Source: Magnolia sinica (Eukaryota > Streptophyta > Magnoliopsida > Magnoliales > Magnoliaceae). Taken from it: a stretch of 64,000 nt of DNA. The notes beneath the pieces were generated by a model. That model was not told the origin of the DNA. It made no database searches and worked only from the letters and a program-made list of their open reading frames with translations. The stretch lies in assembly GCF_029962835.1 (NCBI RefSeq), contig NC_080577.1, positions 5,394,001-5,458,000 of the forward strand, written 5' to 3'. The position numbers and the translations under genes are program-made. Of this stretch, positions 22,998 to 33,700 are shown in pieces (position 1 is the first letter of the stretch; the number at the start of each line of letters is the position of its first letter).

Positions 22998-24469
22998 TAT
23001 GGACACTAGAAATCAACGCCCATGCTGATTGACGTGTTTTTATTTGATTTTGTGGGGGTGATTAAGTTGATTTGTGGATGTTAGAGTCGCCACTAGCCAA
23101 TTAATCTTAGAATCCCGTAGTCAGCTAAAACCTGCGGAATATGTAAGGTTAGAGAAATTCGAAGACTCCTACCTTAGATTGATTCCTGGTCTGCAATCCA
23201 GGATTTCGGGTAAGGGACCTCAGTTACAAAGAGGGAAGGTGTTAAGCACCCTCTCTACTCGTACAAATGTACGGTCTCTTCTTAGTGTGGTAAGGCACTC
23301 TCAAGGGTTGAATGATGTAATCGAAGTAGGACTAGGCACACGTGGATTTCTGATACGGCAAAATTTGAGATTTCGGCAAGTCACAGAGCATACGTCCAAC
23401 AATGTGTTTAGAAGACGGATGTGATGATACTTATGTAAAAAGGTAAAGAAAATTGGACTAGATCACTAGGAGTTTCTGATGTGACAGGATCCGATGTATG
23501 GTAAGTCACAGAGCATACGTCCATTAGAGATCTAGAGAAATAGGAGGGTTGAGAAGAGAATAGATGTCGTGATGAATGCTTATATGTAAAATGAAAAGAT
23601 CTTTAGCTTGAACTTGAATAGGCTAAGACATAAGTTGTACCATGATCAATCCGGGTTAGACTTAGGGTTTGAGATGGTTGGGAGGAGGCTAAAGCGTAGC
23701 TGAAAAATATGAACTTTGAGGCTTGAGAGCTCCTTCTCACCCTTACTCTCTTCCTCTCTTTCTCTCTTTCTCTCTCTCCCTCACTTGGATTTTGAAAATG
23801 AGAAGTGATTATGAAATGTGAAGAGGAGAAGGCTATTTATAACCTTTTCTGATAGCATAGTTGTAATTGCTGGGTTTGGGAAGGGTAAAAGCTGACATGA
23901 CAGCTTGAGATTGATTGAGAAGAGAGGAATAGCATGTGACATGCTCTCATTGGCTCTTGGAGGTAGTAAAACGGTAAATAAGGTAGGTTGGAGGGGTAAT
24001 TCCATATGAAAGTTGACTTTCGGGTACAGAGACAGCCGTTGCTCGAAGGAGACATGCGTCCGGCGAGCAGAGGTAATCGGATTACTGCTGGCGGTAGTCC
24101 GACTACCGCCCCAGCTAGGTTTGGTCCGAAACTCGTGTGGCTGGCTCTGCGCACATTTTTTGACTACCGCAGGAGGTAGTCAAACTACCGCTCGGGTACA
24201 GTTTTTCCTGAAATTTGGTCGGTGGGTCCTTTTTTGGGTCCTAAGAGCGGAATAAAGTCCGTTTTGAATATTTGACTTAAAAATGGCTCAAAATTGGCTC
24301 AATTATGACCTGAAAATGGCCTGAGAAATGGGTTGATTGTGGGTGAAGGTTTGAGTATGCTTTGGCTTGAATGATAACTTGTGATTGCTCAGGTTTGGTT
24401 GGGGTTTGGATCCCGGTTCCCGGATTGTCCTAGCCTTTTCAAGATATTAGCCTGGGTGGGGTGTCTACA
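22998..24469 (-). repeat. 5' LTR of the Tat/Ogre-type element
   Basis: 1472 bp, matching 7207-8658 along its full length with scattered substitutions and small indels. One indel near 24085 keeps an extra GGCGGTAGTCCGACTACCG-like hairpin that the other LTR lacks. The minus strand begins TGTAGACACCCC and ends GTGTCCATA. TATA box at 23833-23842. Confidence 0.9.
23833..23842 (-). promoter_or_regulatory. LTR TATA box of the 5' LTR
   Basis: The minus strand reads TTATAAATAG, about 630 bp from the LTR start. The counterpart in the 3' LTR is at 8050-8059. Confidence 0.55.
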
Positions 24470-24474
24470 CCACC
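24470..24474. repeat. Target-site duplication, right copy (CCACC)
   Basis: Identical to 7202-7206 and immediately outside the LTR end. Confidence 0.85.
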
Positions 24475-24589
24475 TTGCGTACGTGTGACGCCCATACGTC
24501 AATCATCTGGCCTGCTCATGTTCTGTTTTATCCAAGAATCGGGCTAATTAAAAACTCAAGTGGACCACATAGTATAGAATGATGAGAAC

Positions 24590-25133
24590 TAAGGTTGTAC
24601 ACTAGCAGAGTTAGCTCGATTAGCTCGCTTGACTCGACTTGAAATAGCTCAATTCGACTCGGTTAGAAATTGAGTTGAGCAGATTTTTTGAGCTCGAAAA
24701 TATTTCGATCCGAGCTCGACTTGATTCAGATTGATCCCAGCTCAAATCAAACTCGGATCGAACCAGTTTGGTGACTCGGTTACTTTGATATTGATGTTGC
24801 TCACCAACTGTTTGATGAAGTGACCCAACCAAATGTCGGCTGGTGGCAAGGAAGGTATGTATGTGAAGCAAATACCCATTTTTCTTGATTTTGATGTTGC
24901 TTACGAGGTATTTGATGAAATACCTGTAAAAGCTGTTGCTGTTGTTTTACAAATAGTGAGATTTTGAGATGCAGTTCACGTGGTTGTGAAAATGCTGTAA
25001 AGGCAAACTTGGTTTGATCTAGGCTCGAATTGGCCCAAGCTACTGACCGAACCGAGCCAAGCTGGCCAATCAGGCTCGAGGACCAAGCTAAGCCGAGTCG
25101 AGCTGTGCCAAGCTCGACTCGTGTACACCTCTA
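24590..25133. mobile_element. hAT-like MITE, copy 3
   Basis: Begins TAAGGTTGTACACTAG and ends CTCGTGTACACCTCTA. Flanks ATGAGAAC (24582-24589) and GTGAGAAC (25134-25141) form an 8-bp target duplication with one mismatch. The interior is the inverted relative of copy 2 (1591-2201), sharing the GGTTTGGTGACTCGGTTAC region and TTTGATGAAGTGACCCAACC. No transposase. Confidence 0.75.
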
Positions 25134-25141
25134 GTGAGAAC

Positions 25142-26204
25142 ACACCAGGTAACTTACTAGATAGGCCCTACAAATTTGTAAATGTGATGTATGTTAATTG
25201 AGATTTGAAAAAATTGATAGATGGTGAAGATAGAGGATATCTTGGTGGGCCCATATTATCTTGTCCAATTGCCAAGTTACTACGGGCAGTATTAATAATC
25301 TATCTGTCGGTCAAGGTGGCTATTGGACATTGCATTGTGGGCTCTATTACGAAATTAGTGCTCAGCTCATGACGTCTGTTAAGCACTTTTTAAGTTTGGA
25401 TGATTTTGTCTAGCCGGTGTGTCCAAGCAGGTTAGAATAAGTACATATGATGGCACCCCAATTTGAAATCATGTGAATTTGAAATCCTCAGTTGTGTTTC
25501 GCACCATAGATTGTAACTTAACTTTAATCCAAAAATAGTTGAGCATGTATATCCATAGGAGTTTGAATTTAATTTCTAATTTAACTTTAATATCTCTAAT
25601 TAGTGGCATATATAATGCTTGACATAATGGTTGTAATAAGCCTATTAAAATATATGCTTTACCCGAAAATGATAAAATTTCAAGTCTTGTATGGGCCGCA
25701 AGTACAAGATCACGTTTGAATGACTACCCAACGATTTTTAACCATTGATTTATATGGACGATGTTCGGACTGTGTTGATCATTATATTAAAGTAATTATA
25801 GTGATGCAATTGATAATCTAATTGTTTTGGAATATCATTAGTAGGCCATGTGCCCAATAGAATAATAATATGGTAACATTCATGTTACACATGCAAATGT
25901 GAAAAGGATTTTAGATGTGATCGAAGTTTGCATCCTGATGTCAAACCTCTTATATGAGGGGATTTGAAAGATAATTTGATTGATTAATTTAATTGATATG
26001 ATATAATTTACTATATTAATTTTTTCATTTATTCTATAACATTTTGCCTAATCGGATGCTTTTTGTATGCGTTTTTTTTTTTTTCTTTGCCACGTCAGTT
26101 TTAATCTGTTTGTTTTATTCCTATCGACCACCTTCCCAAGCCTTCTCGGAAACTGCAAACGTTTCAGATCACCCTGATATTTGTTTTTAAAGTTCATCCA
26201 AGTG
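25142..26204. other. Intergenic upstream of the prolyl-tRNA synthetase gene
   Basis: AT-rich, without a supportable gene. No repeat with clear ends was recognised. Confidence 0.55.
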
Positions 26205-26402
26205 GGAATAACCCTATGAACGGTTTGGATGGCTTATTAGCATCATGGGCTGTTTTTTATCGCCACTGTTCCGCGTAGGCTGGCCCACCTGAATTTTGGA
26301 TCTGCCTATTTTTGAACTGAAGTCCTGACACGAGCTGGCGAAGCGGATGGGCGGAGTGGATTTCAGACAGACATCGTGGTGGGACCCACAGAGCATCTAC
26401 CA
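26205..26402. mobile_element. Half of a foldback MITE at the prolyl-tRNA synthetase promoter
   Basis: The series GGCCCACCTGAATTTTGG, ATCTGCCTATTTTTG, GAGCTGGCGAAGCGGATGGG, GTGGATTTCAGACAGACATC and GTGGTGGGACCCACAGAGC follows the right half of the dispersed foldback MITE family seen elsewhere in the window (for example 31735-32225). It ends within about 100 bp of the inferred first splice donor, so the core promoter lies in or next to transposon sequence. Confidence 0.6.
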
Positions 26403-26495
26403 TAGAGACTCCGTATGATCCGTGGAAACCCTGCATATCAGCCATCTCCTCCTCAGTCTCCTTCTTCCATCCACCCTCCCTTCTCCTGCGGCAAG
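26403..26495 (+). other. Probable 5' UTR exon of the prolyl-tRNA synthetase gene
   Basis: The C/T-rich leader ends GCGGCAAG followed by GTCAGCTC, a usable splice donor at 26496. The acceptor would be TTTTAG ending at 27731, 23 bases before the start codon. The transcription start is not visible. A UTR intron of about 1.2 kb is inferred, not shown. Confidence 0.4.
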
Positions 26496-26498
26496 GTC

Positions 26499-26500
<2 letters not shown>

Positions 26501-26542
<42 letters not shown>
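26501..26542. repeat. (CT)n microsatellite in the 5' leader
   Basis: About 21 uninterrupted CT units directly after the inferred UTR donor. CT-rich tracts near plant transcription starts are common and can affect expression. Confidence 0.9.
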
Positions 26543-26545
<3 letters not shown>

Positions 26546-27754
26546 ACACGAGTTTCCAGTTCGTGAATCAAGGGCTGGAAATTCTTTCCATTGTTCGGTT
26601 TTGTCAAGGTTGGAAATCACGGGAATCGATAGCCGTAATTCCATGTCCGTATCTCAGTATGAGAAATCATCGGAACAGAAGTATCGAATTGTTTGTGTCA
26701 GTTTGCATTGTAGATGTGTTTGTGTCAGTTTGCATTGTAGATGCATTCCTCTTCATAAATTTCCAAGAAAATCAATATCATGCCGATGCCAATATCGTTG
26801 GAAGGTTTAGCATCGTATAATCACAATAAACTCGATACTATGCATGCAACTGTCTCAGTTCTCCGCAAAGAGGTTTTTTTTGGAAATAATTATTACTTAT
26901 AATTCTCTTTCTCTGTCTGAAATTAACAGAAAGTAACTCATTTTAAGCTCCATCTTTTATATACCGTACTGTTTTTCACTGCCAACAACTCAAACAGATA
27001 AATGTTTGAAGCCTGTTTCTCTGTTGCCATTAATTTGGACTAGGTTTAAGTGAAGAGGTTTGACTGAATATAGCCCAATGTACTGCAATATGATACGTTG
27101 GGATTTTGTCCAGTGGATTTGGGCTTCTTCTTCTTCTTCTTTGTTTTTTTTTTTTGGACCAAAATAGTTAATGAGATAGGGCTTCCCTTGGATGGGAGAT
27201 GCCCGAAAGATGTATCAGATTGAATGTTTCTACCCTTTGATTGCACAAAGGTTATGGGGGGCTTCCATTTTCAAAGCAAAAGACCCAAATTTTGATCGGT
27301 TGGAATAATCAAATTTAAAGATTTTATTTGTTTTCTAACCACTGTATAAGTTAAGGCTCATCGTTTAAACTGACTGGATCATTGAAAGGCAATCATATTC
27401 AAAGGATGAAGTCCTGATGTATCACATTATAATATGTCGGAATGTATTTGAATGATCCTCTTTGGTGAAATCTGTCTGGATGCAGAAATAAATTGAATTG
27501 CAAACATTCTGCTTAATCAAGAAGAAATACTAATTGGGTCTTCCACTTTATCGTACTAATAACTGTAATTCAATTTGATAGTGCATCCAAACGCATTCTA
27601 AGCTAATTTTGTCAATTCAGCATGTGGGTGTGTTCAGTGCAAGACCTGCAGGTACACTAATCATGCAATTTGTTGTTGTGGTTTTTCGTCTTTTGCTTCA
27701 TTATTCCAATTGCTGTTGATTCTTATTTTAGGGTGACTTAGATAGTTAAAAGGC

Positions 27755-30700
27755 ATGGGAAAAGATGTGGCTGAATCTGCGCCATCCTCGAAGAAATCTA
27801 ATGCCAACTCCAAAAATGGTGATTGTTGTCCCCTTTGAAATCCCAGTTAGACAGTATGCATTTGCCTTCATTTAGTTGTTTAAGAGCTGAAATCCCTTTT
27901 TTTTTTTTTCATCAGCTAAGAAGAAGGAAGTGAAGAAAGAGACAGGCCTAGGTCTTTCTAATAAGAAGGACGAGAATTTCGGGGAGTGGTATTCCGAGGT
28001 ATCAATTACATTTTCAAGCATAACTAATGCAAGACTTTTGGGAGGAATTGGTTAGAAGAAATGTCTTGTATGCTTATATGCTGGTCATTTCACTATGATT
28101 TAGTGCTTGTTGTTTTATAACCTTTTTATTGAGGTGCATGTGTGGGGGATCTTTTTGCCAATTTTGCAGGTGGTTGTCAGCGGTGAAATGATTGAATACT
28201 ATGATATATCTGGTTGTTACATCTTAAGGCCATGGACAATGTCAATATGGGAAACAATGCAAGTAAGTAAACGATTTGTTTTTGAGTCATGCCCACCTGT
28301 TATATATTCAAATATCTTTCACCCTGCATATTGTTGTGGCCATGCTCCCATATTGGTTATGGAAATTTTGGCCTAACGGAATGGAATCGACAAACGCCAT
28401 TCCAGAGGATGGTTGATGCCCAGAAAGTGGTGCAGTGATGAAAATTTCCATTCCAGAGAAAGTAGAAGGATTGATTTCAGATCACTAGAACAAAGATTCT
28501 CCTTTATTGATGTTGTGATCTTGCCAATATGCAGGCCTTCTTTGATGCAGAGATAAAAAAGATGAAAATCAGGAATTGTTATTTTCCTTTATTTGTATCC
28601 CCTGGTGTTTTACAACGGGAGAAGGATCACATAGAGGGTTTTGCTCCAGAGGTGGGATTTTGAATGCTTTTGCAATGATTTTGTACCCTATAAATATCTT
28701 TTGCTCTTGGAAGGAGGTTGTGTGCTGTACACATGGGCATGTCCTAAAGGGTGTAAAATAAACATTTTTGGATAACCCTAACATTCATGGAATTGGTTTT
28801 TTTTTTTTTTTTGCACTGATATCTGAAACCTTGTTCTCATATCTGAACCCTGATTTCCTAAAAACACATATGCCCGTCTCTTCTTTATCCAATCAAATGC
28901 TATCATTTTGTTTCCATGTTGGGGCGTAGGTTGTTGCTTTGGGAAAGTGCTCATTTTATCAATATTTATCCACTTTGATATCTGTCCTAGTATTGGGGGT
29001 GTCATTTGATTCAATCATGTACAGCTGCCATGGCTGACAAATTCTCATCTCCACATTTGTTTTTTTTTATAGGTTGCTTGGGTTACGAAGTCTGGAGATA
29101 CTGATTTGGATGTCCATATCGCCATCCGTCCCACGAGTGAAACAGTGATGTATCCCTATTATTCCAAGTGGATAAGGGGGCATCGTGACTTGCCTTTGAA
29201 ACTTAACCAGTGGTGTAATGTTGTTCGGTGGGAATTCAGCCATCCTACTCCTTTTATACGGTATCTTCTCTGTATTTGACCCTTACCGTTTCTTTTTCAT
29301 GCCCATCTCCATAGATTTATTTTTTGGGGAATTTTTAAAAATAGTACCTCATTAATATGGTATTTACATATGGGTACCTTTTGAAATTACATTTTCATTA
29401 AGCTACCTCATTAATCAAGCTATTTTCAAAGGTGAAATTGTGTTGGTTGTCTAACACGACACCACGTTACGTGGAAGCTTACGGAGCTTAGAATTATGGC
29501 TAAGTCCTAGAAGGGGGTGAATAAGACCACTAAAAAATTGCTCTAATTAAAAGCAATAACACTTAGGCTTCCAAGCTAAGTGGGTCCAAGTACATAGACT
29601 ACAAATAATTTAATTATATGAACAACTAGTTTATGTGAGTGAAATAGATATATCAAGTGTGTGCAATTGAATTAAACACTAAGGGCCCGTTGGATACCAC
29701 CAAATAAGTTACTTTTTCTACCTTTAGTAGTAGATAAGTAACTTACTTCAGATAAGAAAGTTTGGTTTATGATTAGGTATAAGTAACTTTTTTTACTTAA
29801 AAGTACTTAATCACTTCAGTTAATTTTTAAAGCTTTTTTACTTTTCATAAGTTGTTGAAGAGAGGCATAGGCGATACAAAAGAGAGGAGAAGCTGGTAAG
29901 TAGGTTGTTTACCAACCATACTTATTTTCTTAACAAGTAGAAACTAAGAGAAGTTGTGAAATAAGTAACTTATCTTAAGTAACTTACGATCCAAACGGGC
30001 CCTAAGCATATAAACTATTCATGCATTCATATACAACAATTCAACTCACAAGCATAAATAGAAATGTGCACAAATCACAATCTCAAACAGAATGATATAT
30101 AATGGTTTGGCTAATTGCTTACTCCACTCCTGACGGACACGCTCTCCTCGAGTGCACCGGATTTCAATATCTCGAAGGTTTCCAATAGGTTCACCTTTAA
30201 CCTTTACAAGGTTTTACAGGTTTATCACAAACCTACACGTACACACCCGTGTCGGTGGACCACGTACACACCCGTGTCAGTGACGGATTGATGGTCCTAC
30301 ACAAAGACCTACACGTACTCATTTGTGTTGGTGGAACACATTTCCACCCGTGTCAGTGGCTCCCGCAAGACTTACTAGGTTTTTTTATTGGTCACCTAGA
30401 ATTGATGGGGTCTTAATCTAAGGAGCTACATGCACTCCCGCTGGAGGCTCCCACAGAGACTAACGCGTACACACCCATGTGCGGTGAATTCAGTCCTACA
30501 CAAGGACATACGTACACTCCTGTCAAATGTGGTCCTACACAAGGACCTATTCGAGTTTGGATCCCAAACTCAATGGACTCTAAACTTAAACTCTTACTTG
30601 AGCCTCGTTGATTGCACCTTCTTAAGATGCGTCTTCTCTTCTTGAATCTGCTTCTCTTATGCTTCTCCGATCTTTGAAGTCGATCTTCTTTCGTTTCCTT

Positions 30701-33700
30701 GAATCGACCACTGAGAACAATTTTCCTATTGAGATGCTAAGGTAATGGGAGAGATGTTGAATCTCCTACAAATATGGGATAATTGGTTCCAATTAAAGAT
30801 TCACTTAGATGGGCATTCTAGGGGATGATAAACTTTATAATTTACCTATGGGATTGATGTATAATCTCTAGAGAATGCAAGATACCATGCTCTTCTTCAA
30901 ATGGAGCTTGGAATGCTCATTAGAGTGAAGAATCATTAAGAAAACGACATGGATCCATTTGGGTGATAGCCTAGGCGTAATGGGGAAGAGTGGAATACAT
31001 TGGGGCTTCTAATTCACCAAAATCCATCCTTTTTACGAAGATCCAGATACTAGTTTTATAGAGAAAAAGCTCAAACAGATCTATAATGGCTAGTCCATCG
31101 ATCGATTGATCAAACTAATTCGATATTAGGCAACAAGGTCATTGGACATTTTTGTGCACTTTCGATTGATCGAGTGACGAGCCTTCGATTGATCGAGTCC
31201 GATCGATGGACGGTTGATTCGATCGACAATTGCTGAAATTCTGTTGTTTTAGGTTTCTGATTCACAGAAGCTTCACACCTCTTTTAAGCCTAACTAAATA
31301 TGTTCTTTAGGGTCTAAAGCTTGGGTTAGATGAATCAAATGTTTACCTATGGAATGGAACATCCACAGGTATGTTGTTTTGGAACTAATGGGTTTAGGGC
31401 TAAGATCACCAAGGCACCTTGATTTACTTGTCGTCTTTAGGCCTTGATGCTTCAAGTTTTCGAGTCTTTGGTCTTCAATGTCATCCAATGGAGGCTTAAC
31501 CTACTCATGACACTCTGGCTCACATTATTGACAAACCTATGCACTAACAAAAGGGGTACCTTCTGTTAGTTTCCTCCGACTTTCGTCGCGTTAAATAATG
31601 ATTTTTTAAAATGACATATATGCCACCAATTAATGAAGTTGGGAAAAATTAATTAGGTACCAAGATGTAAACATCACTACTGAGGTGCTATTATAAAAAA
31701 TCTGTAAAAAATTTTAAAAAGAGGGTTGTTTTGGATGTAGATTGCTTTCTAGTAGCCATGTGGCTACCGATCGGTGATCTATGGCCCCCGCCATTATATA
31801 TGTGTTTTATCCAAGCCATCCATCAATTTTTCCATATCATTTTAGGGCATGAGCCCAAAAATGAGGTTGATCCAAATCTCAGGTGGACCACACCATAGGA
31901 AAACAATGGTGATTGAATGCTCACCATTAAAAACTTCCTAGGGCCCACTATAATTTTTATTTTCTATCCAACCTATAGATTATGTCACATAGACCTAGAT
32001 GAAGGGAAAACATAAATATAAGCTTGATCCAAAACTTTTGTAGCCCCCAAGAAATTTTTAATAGTGAGCGTTCAATCACTATTGTTTTCTCTGGTGTGCT
32101 CCACCTGAGATTTGAATCTGCCTCATTTTTGTGCTAATGCCCTAAAATGAGCTGACAAAACAGATGGACAGCGTGGATAAAATACAAATGCATCACAGTG
32201 AGCTGCATAGTCAGAGATCTACTGAGCTCCCTGGTTCACTAGATCCACTGAATCTACATCCCATGCAACAACGTGGTATGTGCATGTACATGTGACATCA
32301 GGGCTGTTCATCAGGTGGTTTACATGTGTGTGTTGCAGCCCTTGGATGGTGTGATCATTGGGTGGGCCATACATCCCTCGCCTCTGAAACCTAGATACTC
32401 CACTCATTAAGTGAGCCACATTGTATGAAATGAATAATCTGCTACATTAAGCTTGACCAAGCTTTTTCCCGGTCCATTTATTTTGTAAATTGTGGCCTAC
32501 TTGATGATATGATGGTCCACCTTGACATGCACACTTATGACATGTTAGATCATTCACACTTATGACATGTTGGCACATGGTGGACAGTGAGTGCATGGGC
32601 TTGACTATATGCACATGTGAAGAGTCCATACTATTTTTAGTCTTCTCTATAGGAATGTTGACAATAGGGGAATATCTAGTGACTAGGTTGTTTAGGGTTT
32701 CATGCTTTTTTAGCATGTGTATATGATTGTGCCGGATGGATACCGAGAACTGCGGAGCTCAATGTATCTGTGACTGTGTAGCCCACAGTGATGTATTTTT
32801 TTGCATCTGTCCATCCATTTTGCCAACTCATTTTAGGGCATGAGCCCAAAAATGAGGCAGATCCAAATCTTAGGTGGACCACATCGTAGGAAACAATGGT
32901 GATTGAACAACCACCATTAAAAACTTCTTGGGCCACAAAAGTTTTGGATCAAGCTGCTATTTATGTTTTCCCTTTATCGAGGTCCTTGTGACCTAATCAA
33001 TAGGTTGGATGGAAAATAAACATTACAGTAGGCTCTAGGAATTTTTTAATGGTGGGTGTTCAATCACAAATATTTTCCTGTGGTGTGGTCCACTTGAGAT
33101 TTGGATCTGCCTCATTTTTGGGCTCATGCCCTAAATTGATATGGAAAAATAAATGGATGGCATGGATAAACACATACATTATGGTGGGGCACAAAGAGCA
33201 CCAACCAGTTGCCACATGGCTACTAGTATGCAATCTGTGTGAAGAGAGAACTCTTGATTTTTTCCCTTTTAAGAGTTTTATTTTTATTTTTTAAAATGTA
33301 ATTATAATAGCAACTCATTAATGATATTTTATCTACTACAATATGCGTATCACCTAAGAAAGCCTTTCGCAAGCACTTTCGAGAAGCTAGGTTGTTCCCA
33401 CCGTGATGTTTTTGAGAAATCCACCTTGTCCATCCATTTTGGCAGATCATGTTAGGACATGGGCCTAAATATAAGGCAGATCCAAAACTAAAGTGGGCCA
33501 CACGACAAGAAACAGTGAGGATTGGAAGGTCCACCATTGAAACATTCATTGGGCCACGGAAGCTTTTGATAAGGCTAAATTTTTTGTGTTTTCAGTTCAT
33601 CCCAGTAGGAATGAACTTATGAACAGTATGGATGGCAAATAAACATCATGGCAGACCTAGGGAGGTTTCAGCGATCGTCATTTCCTACCCACTTTTCCTT

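Larger units (their letters stand above)
7202..24474 (-). mobile_element. Tat/Ogre-type Ty3-Gypsy LTR retrotransposon, decayed and nested
   Basis: Two direct LTRs (7207-8658 and 22998-24469) are flanked by an identical 5-bp target duplication, CCACC at 7202-7206 and 24470-24474. Orientation is minus: the primer-binding site abuts the right LTR, gag follows it leftwards, then pol, and a purine tract abuts the left LTR. The PBS matches the 3' end of plant tRNA-Arg as I recall it, as used by Ogre elements. The WGVDII...ASNGHEYIL integrase motif and the long non-coding stretch after pol also fit the Tat lineage. Coding regions contain stops and frameshifts, and most of reverse transcriptase/RNase H is missing, so the copy is non-autonomous. 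Other LTR sequences have inserted at 10417-12657 and 15490-20930. By eye the LTRs differ at roughly one base in eight to ten, so the insertion is old. Confidence 0.88.

Noticed and set aside
20931-24469. Plus-strand orientation for the large retrotransposon
   Set aside because: Gag, pol, the PBS, the purine tract and both LTR TATA boxes all read on the minus strand.
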